A DNA stretch of 64,000 bases from Anaeromyxobacter paludicola. GTDB taxonomy: Bacteria > Myxococcota > Myxococcia > Myxococcales > Anaeromyxobacteraceae. Numbering within the stretch: the first letter of the stretch is position 1; every line of letters starts with the position of its first letter. The translations under genes and the position numbers were made by a program. The notes below the pieces were generated by a model. The model was given only the letters and a program-made list of their open reading frames with translations. It ran no database searches and had not been told where the DNA came from. Shown here in pieces: positions 7,701 to 17,641 of this stretch. Where the stretch lies: NCBI RefSeq assembly GCF_023169965.1, contig NZ_AP025592.1, positions 3,162,001-3,226,000 on the forward strand, read 5' to 3'.

Positions 7701-9167
7701 ATGACCTCGACGCGCGACTCCGCCTGCCCGCCCCTCCCCGGCCCGCCCCCGCGCGCGGAGGGGGCGGCGGCGCGGCGCCCCGGCGCCCTCGCCGGCGCCG
7801 CGATCGCCCTCTCGCTCGTCGCGCTCGTCCCCTTCCTCCTCCTCTACGCCGACGCGCACCCGCAGAACGACGACTGGGTCTTCGCGGTCTCGGCGATGGA
7901 CGGCGGCGTCCTCGCCTCGATGGACCGCTGGCTCCACGCCTGGACCGGGCGGTTCACCTCGCTCTACCTCGTCTCGGCTTCGCCGCTCGCCGCCCGCTCG
8001 CTCTCGGGCTGGCGGCTCGCGATCTTCCTCGACCTCGTCCCCTTCACGGCCGGCGCCTGGCTCCTCGCGGGCGCGCTCGCGCCGCGCTCGGCGGGCCGGG
8101 CGGCGCCGTGGGCGCTCGCCCTCGGGCTGACGGCGCTGCACCTCGCGGGGATGCCCTCGACCGCGACCGGCCTCTACTGGATGAACGGCGCCGTCTGCTA
8201 CGCGACGGGCGAGGGGCTCGCGATGGGCGCCCTCGGGGCCGCGCTCCGCTGCGGCGCCGGGCGCGGGCTCCGGGGTGGCGCCTGGGCCGCCGCCGCGGCC
8301 GCGCTGGCGGTGCTCGCGGCGGGGGCGAACGAGGTGCTCGGGCTCCTGCTCGCCGGGGGCGCGGCGGCGCTGCTGGCGGCGGCCTTCGCCCGGCGGCGGC
8401 CCGGGGCGCACCTCGCCGTCCTGCTCGTCGCGGCGGCGGCGGGCGCCGCCCTGAACCTCCTCGCGCCGGGCACGCTGGCGCGCCTCCAGTCGGCGGCCCC
8501 GGCCGGCGGCCGCCACGTCCTCGCCGCGCTCTCGCCGGCGCTGGCCGCGGCGGGGCGCCACGGGCTCCGGTGGCTCGGCTCGCCGCTCCTGCCGGCCGCG
8601 CTCGCGCTGGCGCTCGCCGCGGCGCGGGCCGCCCGCGCCGACCGGGGCTGGACGCTCCCCCACCCGGCGCTCGCGGCGGCCGTGCTGGCGGCGGCCCTCA
8701 GCGGCACCCTGTTCCTGCCGTTCTACGGGGGCGGCACCCTCGAGCCGCACACGCTCAACCTGGCCCACGCGCTCTTCGCGGGGAGCCTGCTCTTCGTGGC
8801 CGCCTGCGCGGGCGCCCGGGCCGGCCGCCGCGCCGAGCCGCCCCGGCCCGCGCCCGCGCTCGCCCCCGCGGCCCTCGCCGCGACGGCGCTCCTCGCCCTG
8901 CTCCCCGGCTCCGCCCTGCGCGTCGCCCTCGACGACCTCGCCTCCGGCCGCGCCGCGCGCCACGACGCGCAGCTCCTGGCGCGGTACGACCTCCTCGCCC
9001 GCTGCCCGGCGGTCTGCGACGTGCCGCCGCTCCAGGACCCGCCCCGCTCGCTCTCCTGGTTCGAGGACGCGGTGGACGAGGCGAGCGACTCGCCCTTCTT
9101 CCACCGCTACAAGGACGGGAGCTACGCGGCCTTCTTCGGGAAGGCGCGGATCCGGCTCGCCCGCTGA
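7701..9167 (+). CDS. Polytopic membrane protein, DUF6056/GT-C-like
   Basis: The protein has 488 residues with about ten or more hydrophobic segments. After a Pro/Ala-rich cytosolic N-terminus, the first helix ends in a loop reading HPQNDDWVFA, an acidic pair placed like the DD/DE loop of GT-C lipid-linked glycosyltransferases. A WTGRFTSLYL motif and YWMNGAVCYATGEG follow, a pattern I associate with the DUF6056 family. It lies 29 bases after dprE2 on the same strand, so it may use the polyprenyl-phospho-arabinose made by its neighbours. That role is inference. Its N-terminal coding sequence (7730-7766) includes a piece matching the CCCCTCCCCGGC hairpin repeat. Confidence 0.65.
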   Translation: MTSTRDSACPPLPGPPPRAEGAAARRPGALAGAAIALSLVALVPFLLLYADAHPQNDDWVFAVSAMDGGVLASMDRWLHAWTGRFTSLYLVSASPLAARSLSGWRLAIFLDLVPFTAGAWLLAGALAPRSAGRAAPWALALGLTALHLAGMPSTATGLYWMNGAVCYATGEGLAMGALGAALRCGAGRGLRGGAWAAAAAALAVLAAGANEVLGLLLAGGAAALLAAAFARRRPGAHLAVLLVAAAAGAALNLLAPGTLARLQSAAPAGGRHVLAALSPALAAAGRHGLRWLGSPLLPAALALALAAARAARADRGWTLPHPALAAAVLAAALSGTLFLPFYGGGTLEPHTLNLAHALFAGSLLFVAACAGARAGRRAEPPRPAPALAPAALAATALLALLPGSALRVALDDLASGRAARHDAQLLARYDLLARCPAVCDVPPLQDPPRSLSWFEDAVDEASDSPFFHRYKDGSYAAFFGKARIRLAR

Positions 9168-9215
9168 GCGGGCTGGCCGGGACGCCCGTCCCGCAGCCGC
9201 GGCGAGCGACGCGGG

Positions 9216-10808
9216 TCAGCGCGCGAGCGCGAACCAGCGGCCGCGCCACTCGAGCGCCGGGCTCGGGGTGGGCGTGCAGAGGAGCGGGGCGTCCCAGCAC
9301 TGATCGCCCTGGAGGGGCGCGGTGACCTGGAGGCCGGACCGGGTGGTCCGGTCGAGGAGCGCCGGCGCCGGCAACGGCTGCCAGCCCTCGGCCGGCAGCC
9401 GGTCGGGGCCGATCCGCGAGACCTGCACCGCGCAGAGCCCCCCCACGGCGGCCACCCAGCCGGCGAGGGCAGCGGCGCGGGCGGCGCGCCGCTCGAGCAG
9501 CGGCGCCAGCCCCCATGCGAGCGGGAGGACCGCCGCCGCGGCGAGCGGGCCGAGGCCGAAGCGCGGGTCGGGCGCGGTCGCGAACCAGAACGCCACCGCC
9601 GCGAGCGCCGCCGCCCAGGCGGCGACGACCCCGGCAGAGGGCCGGCGGCGGCGACTGGCGCCGAGCGCGAGGCCGGACAGGAGCGACAGGCCGAGGAGCC
9701 GGAGCGCCGGATCGGCCGCCATCCGCGCCGCCCACGGCCCGAGCCAGTCCCAGCTCGAGAGCACCTCGTCCGGCGGGTGCCCGGGGGCGCGCGCCCAGGA
9801 GCGGGTCCAGGCGGAGAGGTCGCCGGCGATCGCGTCGGGCACGCGCCAGGGCACGGGCAGGCAGCTCGCGGGGGCCGGGTAGAGGAGGCAGCCCGAGGCG
9901 ACGACGCTCCGCGCGGCCCAGAGCCCGAGCAGCGCCGCCCCGGCGAGCGCCGCGCCGGCCCAGGCGCGCCGGGGGGCGGCGCGCCAGCGGAGGGCCGCGA
10001 GCGCCAGCGAGGCGGCGAGCACCGCCGCCGCCGAGAGCTTCACCGCTACCGCGGCCGCGGCGAGGAAGAGCGCCGCCGGGCCGGCCCAGCCGGCCTCGTC
10101 GCGGGCGGTGAGCGCGAGCGCCCAGAGCGCCAGCGCGAGGTAGGCGAGGATCGCGAGCGCGAGGTCGGGGCCGAGCCCGCCGAGCTCCCACGGCTGGGCC
10201 GCGACGGCGAGCGGGGCGCCCGCGAGCGCGAGCGCGCCGAGGCGGGCCGGGCCGGCCGTGAGCCGGAGCGCGGCGAGCGCGACCCAGGCCGCCAGGGCCG
10301 CGGGCAGGAGGGCGGCGAAGGCGGCGCTCTCGCCGGCGCCGACCCCGGGGAGCTCGAGCAGCGCGCAGAGCTGCGGCCAGAGCGAGGCGGTGCCGAAGCG
10401 GTGGTGGACGAGCGCGAGCCCGGGGAGCAGGCGGGAGGCGAGCGCCCACTTCACGAGCTGCAGGTGGTAGAGGCCGGTGTCGTAGTGGGCGCCGGCCGGC
10501 CGGCTCACGGCCGCCAGCAGCGCCGTGGCCGCGGCGACGCCGGCCGGCTCCCACCAAGCCACCCCCTCCGCGAGCGGCCGGAGGCGCCACGCCAGCAGCA
10601 CGTAGCCGAGGCCGAGCGCCGCGAGGGAGAGCCCGGGGCCGAGGGGGACGGCGAGGTTCAGGAGCAGCGCCGCGCCGCCGAGCACCGCGAGGCCGAAGAG
10701 CCCCCGCAGCGGCGCCCGCAAGGGCGGCGGCGCCGCCGCCGGCACGAGCGTGCCGAGCCCGAGGAGCGCCGGCAGCCAGAGGAGCGCGACGAGGGTGGCG
10801 CGGAGCAT
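9216..10808 (-). CDS. Polytopic membrane protein (LIC_10190/GT-C-like)
   Basis: The protein has 530 residues, almost all of them Ala/Leu-rich transmembrane helices (around twelve). A loop after the fourth or fifth helix reads AGAHYDTGLYHLQLVKW and then PGLALVHHRFGTASLWPQL. This D-x-x-x-Y-H and L-H-x-R-F-G pattern resembles the LIC_10190-type membrane proteins, presumed GT-C glycosyltransferases of envelope glycans. It ends convergently with the preceding membrane protein, 48 bases apart, and its start is 13 bases downstream of the LON-domain gene on the same strand. Function and substrate are unknown. Family placement is tentative. Confidence 0.6.
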   Translation of the reverse strand: MLRATLVALLWLPALLGLGTLVPAAAPPPLRAPLRGLFGLAVLGGAALLLNLAVPLGPGLSLAALGLGYVLLAWRLRPLAEGVAWWEPAGVAAATALLAAVSRPAGAHYDTGLYHLQLVKWALASRLLPGLALVHHRFGTASLWPQLCALLELPGVGAGESAAFAALLPAALAAWVALAALRLTAGPARLGALALAGAPLAVAAQPWELGGLGPDLALAILAYLALALWALALTARDEAGWAGPAALFLAAAAVAVKLSAAAVLAASLALAALRWRAAPRRAWAGAALAGAALLGLWAARSVVASGCLLYPAPASCLPVPWRVPDAIAGDLSAWTRSWARAPGHPPDEVLSSWDWLGPWAARMAADPALRLLGLSLLSGLALGASRRRRPSAGVVAAWAAALAAVAFWFATAPDPRFGLGPLAAAAVLPLAWGLAPLLERRAARAAALAGWVAAVGGLCAVQVSRIGPDRLPAEGWQPLPAPALLDRTTRSGLQVTAPLQGDQCWDAPLLCTPTPSPALEWRGRWFALAR

Positions 10809-10821
10809 CGGCGAGGCGGCG

Positions 10822-11526
10822 CTACGCCGACGGGCTCCGGCCGCGCGACAGCATCAGGATCACGCTCGCCACCTCCTGGGTGACGAGCTCGAGGCGCCGC
10901 TCCACCCGCAGCTCCTCCAGCACCCGCACCCGGGCGGCGGCCTCGCTCACCACCGCGGCGGCGACGAGGTCGGCGAGGGCGCCGGGGTGGTGCGCCAGCC
11001 CCGCGGCCGCCTCGGCCAGCTGGGCCGCGCCGGACTCCGGCGGGAGGAGCGAGGCGAGCTCGAGGACGCACTGCTCGAGCGCCGTCACCTCGCCGCGCAG
11101 CGCGACGGCGCCGCCGGCGGGGAGCACGTCGTCGAGCACCTGCACCCGGAACTCGCGGTAGGGGCGGCCGGTCTCGAGCTCCTCGAGGAGCCGCACGCGG
11201 GCGAGCCCGCGGGTGAGGAGGTCGTAGCGGCCGTCGTCGAGGAGCTCGTCCTCCTCGATGACGCAGGCCCCGGCGATGGCGCGGAGCGACGGGCGCGGGT
11301 CGAGCTCCGTGCCCGGCTGCTCCAGGTTGGCCACCGCGAGCAGCCGGTCGCCGAAGAGCGCGGCCCGGGTCAGCTCGCGGTAGCGCGGCTCGAAGATGTG
11401 AAACGGCGTGGGCGTCCCGGGGAGGACGGCCACGCCGTGGAGAGGGAAGACCTTGAGGGCGCCGCTCGCCTGCGCGAGCAGCGCCCGGAGCTCCTGGGCC
11501 GAGCGGCCTGGGACCTCCTTCGACAT
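10822..11526 (-). CDS. LON substrate-binding-domain protein
   Basis: This 234-residue protein consists of the N-terminal substrate-recognition (LON, PUA-like) domain only. It has no AAA ATPase or Ser-Lys protease part. The diagnostic strand and loop are at about residues 25-50, VFPLHGVAVLPGTPTPFHIFEPRYRELT. The second half is helical (TALEQCVLELASLLPP). Such stand-alone LON domains are widespread; proposed roles in protein quality control are unproven. It lies 6 bases downstream of the membrane pyrophosphatase stop on the same strand, so it is probably co-transcribed with hppA. Confidence 0.88.
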   Translation of the reverse strand: MSKEVPGRSAQELRALLAQASGALKVFPLHGVAVLPGTPTPFHIFEPRYRELTRAALFGDRLLAVANLEQPGTELDPRPSLRAIAGACVIEEDELLDDGRYDLLTRGLARVRLLEELETGRPYREFRVQVLDDVLPAGGAVALRGEVTALEQCVLELASLLPPESGAAQLAEAAAGLAHHPGALADLVAAAVVSEAAARVRVLEELRVERRLELVTQEVASVILMLSRGRSPSA

Positions 11527-11532
11527 GCGCGG

Positions 11533-13941
<2,409 letters not shown>

Positions 13942-13964
13942 GACCGGCTGCTTCCTCTTTTTAG

Positions 13965-13986
13965 CAAAAGGCTCGCTTTTGCGAGC
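13965..13986 (-). promoter_or_regulatory. Alternative hairpins in hppA leader
   Basis: In the hppA 5' leader two short hairpins overlap and exclude each other. Read on the minus strand, GCTCGC-AAAA-GCGAGC can form one stem, and CAAAAG-CGAGC-CTTTTG can form another using half of the same bases. They lie about 24-45 bases before the start codon, just upstream of the Shine-Dalgarno. The layout would suit a small RNA switch or an attenuator, but no regulator is known to me. Confidence 0.4.
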
Positions 13987-14023
13987 GAATTGGCGCACCC
14001 GCACCGCTGCTCGGGGCGGCGGG

Positions 14024-14052
14024 ATACTAGCGGCACGTCACGCTTGTGGCAA
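14024..14052 (-). promoter_or_regulatory. Sigma70-type promoter of hppA
   Basis: On the minus strand, TTGCCA (14052-14047) is followed by a 17-base spacer and TAGTAT (14029-14024). That is 5/6 and 4/6 matches to the housekeeping consensus. The predicted transcript starts near 14017, giving a leader of roughly 75 bases that contains the hairpins above. Confidence 0.55.
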
Positions 14053-14071
14053 GGAAGGCGGGCGGCCGGGC

Positions 14072-14638
14072 TCAGCGCGCGGCGGCCGACCGCTCGGCCT
14101 CTTCGACGGTGGCGAAGTTCACGTCGTGGTAGCCCGCCCGCCCGCAGGACCACATCACCCGTTTCACCAGCTTGAACGGCACCTTGACGTCGGCCTGGAC
14201 GTTCACCGCGCCGGTCCAGTGCCTGTCCCGGTCAGGGTCGTTCCGGTGGACCACCTCCCAGCGGCGCCGCTCCTCCAGCAGCTTCTCCTCGAGGGCCGGG
14301 ATGGCGAGCCCCTCCTCCGCGAGCAGCGCCGGGACCTCGCCCAGCTTCTCCGGCCCGAGGAAGAGCTGGCTCGGGCTGATGGCGACCACCGGGGCGGCCT
14401 CGATGGCGGCGCCGTGGCGCGCGTCGGGGAGCCGGATGTCCTTCTGGAGGTAGAGCACCTCGCCCGTGGCCGAGAACTGCTGCAGGAGGAAGATGACGAG
14501 CATCGTCATCATGTCCACCATCGGGACCACGTTGAGCTGGGCGTCGAGCGGGTGGCCGCCCTTGCGCAGGCGCCGCTCGAGCACGCCGGAGCGGCGGAAG
14601 CGGAGCGCCGGGCGACGGCCGGGGAGGACGATGGCCAT
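14072..14638 (-). CDS. ExbD/TolR-family motor subunit (long form)
   Basis: This 188-residue single-pass inner-membrane protein is a proton-channel partner of an ExbB/TolQ subunit. After a basic N-terminus, the transmembrane helix includes the key Asp in VVPMVDMMTMLVIFLL (around residues 38-53). The periplasmic part (residues 60-188) carries a TolR-like fold with long helical EEKLLEERRR and ends AGYHDVNFATVEEAER, as in biopolymer transport proteins. It lies 6 bases downstream of the second ExbD gene and is third in the exbB-exbD-exbD series. No TonB or TolA is visible nearby, so the partner is unknown. Confidence 0.88.
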   Translation of the reverse strand: MAIVLPGRRPALRFRRSGVLERRLRKGGHPLDAQLNVVPMVDMMTMLVIFLLQQFSATGEVLYLQKDIRLPDARHGAAIEAAPVVAISPSQLFLGPEKLGEVPALLAEEGLAIPALEEKLLEERRRWEVVHRNDPDRDRHWTGAVNVQADVKVPFKLVKRVMWSCGRAGYHDVNFATVEEAERSAAAR

Positions 14639-14644
14639 GGCGCC

Positions 14645-15121
14645 CTACCCCGCCGACGCGACCGCCACGCCGGGCAGCCCCGCCCCCACGCAGGCGTCGA
14701 TGGCCTCGACGAGGTCGCGGTAGGCGACGGCGTCCTCGGCCGAGAGGGTGACCGCGCTCTGCGCCGGGTAGCGCGCCTTCACCTCGCCGAGCCGGGCCTG
14801 CAGCGCCTTCACGTCGTAGCGCGCCTCCCCCGCCTTCGGGCTCGCGAGCGGGATGTCGAGCGGCCTCTCCTCGCCGACCGCCAGCCGGTAGCCCTGGGCG
14901 GTGAGCGCCACGGTGAGCGGCACGGTGCCCTTCGTCTCCGCGGCCTCCGCGGGCGCGCCGAGCGGCTGCACCTCGAGGCGCGAGAGCTGGGTCCAGACCG
15001 CGGTGAAGAGGAGGAAGGCGATGCAGCAGGAGAGGAGGTCGATGGCCGGGACGACGTTGATGACCGCGTCCAGGCTCCGCCGCCGTCCCCTGCCGGTCTC
15101 GGGTGCCGCCGCCGCGCCCAT
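14645..15121 (-). CDS. ExbD/TolR-family motor subunit (short form)
   Basis: This 158-residue partner of the neighbouring ExbB has one transmembrane helix after an Arg-rich start, NVVPAIDLLSCCIAFLLF, with the conserved Asp in the AID position and an unusual pair of cysteines in the membrane. The periplasmic region carries VALTAQGYRLAVGEE and AEDAVAYRDLVEAIDACV, the usual ExbD C-terminal pattern. It sits 12 bases downstream of the ExbB stop and 6 bases upstream of the longer ExbD. Two different ExbD subunits in one operon are common in myxobacteria and suggest a heteromeric stator. Confidence 0.87.
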   Translation of the reverse strand: MGAAAAPETGRGRRRSLDAVINVVPAIDLLSCCIAFLLFTAVWTQLSRLEVQPLGAPAEAAETKGTVPLTVALTAQGYRLAVGEERPLDIPLASPKAGEARYDVKALQARLGEVKARYPAQSAVTLSAEDAVAYRDLVEAIDACVGAGLPGVAVASAG

Positions 15122-15133
15122 GTCCCCTCCCCG

Positions 15134-15880
15134 CTACGCCGGCTGGGCCGCGCCGACCTTGTGCGCGACGCCGTCCTTGTGCGCCGCCGCGCCGTCCTCG
15201 GCCGCGCGCCCCACCGCCCGCACCGGCGGCGAGAGCTTGAGCTTGTCGCGGTTCGAGACCACGAGGTTGAGGAGCCCGACCGCCGCCTCGTTGAGGTCGT
15301 CCATCATCCGCTGCGTGCGGCCCTGCAGCACCGACCAGGCCACGAGCGAGGGGATGGCGACGGCGAGGCCGAAGGCGGTGCAGTTCATGGCCTCGGAGAT
15401 GCCGCGCGAGAGGATGGTCGCCTTGTCGGCCGGGTTGGCGCTCGAGACGGCGCCGAAGCACTGGATGAGGCCGACGATGGTGCCGAGCAGGCCGAGCAGC
15501 GTGGCGACGTTGCCGATCATGGCGAGGTAGCCGGTGCGCCGCTCGATGACCGGCGCCTCGCGCAGGGTGGCCTCGTCCATCGCCGCCTGGACCTCCTCCT
15601 CGCCGCGCGAGACCTGGGCCAGGCCGGCCTTCACCACGTTCACGAGCGGCGTGCGCTTCTGGCCGGCGCAGTAGCTGATCGCCTTGTCGAGGTCGCCGGC
15701 GAAGACGTGCTTCTTCACGCCGAGCATGAAGGCGTCCTTGTCGATGGCCGCCCGGAAGAAGAGCACCTGCACCCGCTCGACGATGATCGCGAGGGCGAAC
15801 ACCAGCGCCACCGAGATCGGGTACATGCCGGGCCCGCCCTGCTCGTACGCCCGCGCCAGCCCGTGGAAGAAGTCGCCCAT
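15134..15880 (-). CDS. ExbB/TolQ/MotA-family proton channel
   Basis: This 248-residue inner-membrane protein has three helices. The first is at about residues 20-38 (GMYPISVALVFALAIIVERV). The other two lie around RTGYLAMIGNVATLLGLLGT and ISEAMNCTAFGLAVAIPSLVAWSVLQ. The GLLGTIVGLIQCF and CTAFGLAVAIP motifs are the signature of the family. The cytosolic loop holds the GQKRTPLVNVVKAGL helix. ATG 15880 follows GGAGG at a 7-base spacing. It heads the three-gene motor operon and is divergent from the TIM-barrel gene at 15974 across a 93-base gap. The C-terminus is an Ala/His/Gly tail unlike the family norm. Confidence 0.92.
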   Translation of the reverse strand: MGDFFHGLARAYEQGGPGMYPISVALVFALAIIVERVQVLFFRAAIDKDAFMLGVKKHVFAGDLDKAISYCAGQKRTPLVNVVKAGLAQVSRGEEEVQAAMDEATLREAPVIERRTGYLAMIGNVATLLGLLGTIVGLIQCFGAVSSANPADKATILSRGISEAMNCTAFGLAVAIPSLVAWSVLQGRTQRMMDDLNEAAVGLLNLVVSNRDKLKLSPPVRAVGRAAEDGAAAHKDGVAHKVGAAQPA

Positions 15881-15973
15881 CGCTCGCCCTCCGAGTGTCT
15901 GAAGGGTCAGCACCTCCCCACGCTCCCGCAATTGCCCGGACCGCACGGGCGTCGTAGGCTCGCGGCCGCGCCG

Positions 15974-17638
15974 ATGGCCCTCTCCAACTTCGCTCCCTAT
16001 CGCCTCCCGCCGGGGTCGCTCCCGGATGAGGCCCAGCGGCTCTCCGCCGCGGCCGGCGCCGAGCCGCTCCTGGCCGCCCCGGACGAGCCGCTGCCGGCGC
16101 GGCTCGTGGGCGAGGCGCTGGCGCTCGTCCCGGCCGGGCGGGCGCAGGGGCTCGACGAGGCCTGCCGCGCCGCCGACGGGAGCCCCTCCGGGAGCCGCGC
16201 GGCGATGCGCCCCTGCCTCGTCTCCGAGCGCCACCGGGCCCGGGTCGCCGAGTCGGTGACCGCCGCCCTCACCGCGGGGTACGCCGGCGTCTGCCTCGAC
16301 CGCCCGGACGCGCCGCTCGCCGAGGGGACGTTCGGCGCCGGCTTCTGCCCCGACTGCCAGCGGGCCTTCTCGAAGGCGCTCACCCGCGAGTACGGCGACC
16401 ACTTCCAGCCGCTCGACTACCTCGCCCTGGCGCGCGAGGCGGTGGCGCAGGCCCCGGGCGCGGTCGGGTTCGAGCAGCTCCCCTTCGGCCGCGACTTCTG
16501 GCGCTTCCGCACCGACTCGCTCGACCGGGCGCTCACCGCGCACGCCCGCACCGCGCGCGACCTCGCCCGCGCGGCCGGCAAGGCGTTCGCGGTGACCGCG
16601 CAGTTCGAGGCGGCCGGGCCGGCGCAGCTCCACGCCTCGCGCCACCTCGACGCGGCGGTCTTCCCGGCGCAGCTCCCCGGCGCCTCCACCGGCGTGGGCG
16701 CCTTCCGGCTGCTGCGCGCGGTGATGGGGCGGCGCCCCTGCGGCGCGGCGGTGGGCGCCCAGCTCCCGCAGGCGTCGCTCGCGCGGGTGGCGGCGGTGGG
16801 CGCGGCCTGCGGGGTGGAGGTGGTGGCCTCCGATCCGCTCGAGGTGGCCGCGGCCGGGCTGGGGTCGGTGCGCCACTTCGCGCGCGCCCTCTCGCGCCGC
16901 GACGGCGAGGCCTGGCCCGAGCCGGTCATCGAGTGCGCCGTGCTCTACTCGGCCGAGTCGGACCTCTGGAGCGGCGGCGCCCACCGGGAGCAGGTGGAGC
17001 GCGCCGGCGAGGCGCTGGCCGCGCTGCACGCGCAGGCGCCGGTGGTCACCCGGGTGGAGGACGCGCCCGCGGGGGCGGTGCTGGTCCTCGCCGGCGCGAC
17101 GGCGCTCGCCCCGCAGGACGCGGCGGAGCTCTCGCGGCGGGTGGAGGCCGGCGGGCTCGCCCTGGTGCTCGGCGCGCTCGGCGCGGTGGACGGCGCGGGG
17201 CGCCCCGCCGAGCCCCCGCTGCCGCCCGGGAAGCCGGCCGGCGCCCGGGTGGGCAAGGGGACCGTGGCGGCGCTCCCGGCGCTCCCCGCCCCGCGCGCCC
17301 CCGGCGACGCCGCGGGGCTCGAGCCGCTCGCGAAGGCGCTCAACGTGCTCCTCGGGAAGGGCCGCCGCGCCGCCTCCGCCTTCGGGCGCGCGCCGCTCCT
17401 GGTCGTGCTGCAGCGGGTGGAGGAGCGGCTCGACGTGCACCTCGTCACCCTGGGCAGCGGCCCGGCGCAGGGGACGACCCTCTTCCTCGGGCACCAGGTG
17501 GCCGGGACCGCGCGCTGGGGCCGGTTCCAGTCGGCCGCGGGGGCCGAGGAGAAGATCGGGATGAACCCGGCCGGCTACTCCATCTCCACCGTGCTCCCGG
17601 CGTTCCAGGGCTACGCGGTGCTGTCGATCGCGCGGTAG
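15974..17638 (+). CDS. TIM-barrel glycoside-hydrolase-like protein (GH42-like), unassigned
   Basis: The predicted product has 554 residues, is soluble, and has no signal peptide. The N-terminal half looks like a TIM barrel related to beta-galactosidase-type (GH42-like) enzymes. AGYAGVCLDRPDAPL is followed by FCPDCQRAFSKALTREYGD, a pattern seen where such enzymes describe a barrel strand and helix. The C-terminal half has a GAT-like or trimerisation-like portion (VLVLAGATALAPQDAAELSR). I cannot identify the two catalytic acids with confidence, and it could be a non-catalytic relative. The gene stands alone, divergent from the ExbB operon and convergent with the kinase gene whose stop is 4 bases away. 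Confidence 0.55.
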   Translation: MALSNFAPYRLPPGSLPDEAQRLSAAAGAEPLLAAPDEPLPARLVGEALALVPAGRAQGLDEACRAADGSPSGSRAAMRPCLVSERHRARVAESVTAALTAGYAGVCLDRPDAPLAEGTFGAGFCPDCQRAFSKALTREYGDHFQPLDYLALAREAVAQAPGAVGFEQLPFGRDFWRFRTDSLDRALTAHARTARDLARAAGKAFAVTAQFEAAGPAQLHASRHLDAAVFPAQLPGASTGVGAFRLLRAVMGRRPCGAAVGAQLPQASLARVAAVGAACGVEVVASDPLEVAAAGLGSVRHFARALSRRDGEAWPEPVIECAVLYSAESDLWSGGAHREQVERAGEALAALHAQAPVVTRVEDAPAGAVLVLAGATALAPQDAAELSRRVEAGGLALVLGALGAVDGAGRPAEPPLPPGKPAGARVGKGTVAALPALPAPRAPGDAAGLEPLAKALNVLLGKGRRAASAFGRAPLLVVLQRVEERLDVHLVTLGSGPAQGTTLFLGHQVAGTARWGRFQSAAGAEEKIGMNPAGYSISTVLPAFQGYAVLSIAR

Positions 17639-17641
17639 GCG

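Noticed and set aside
9168-9215. GGGACG-C-CCGTCCC between convergent membrane genes as a terminator
   Set aside because: Short arms, no U-run on either strand.
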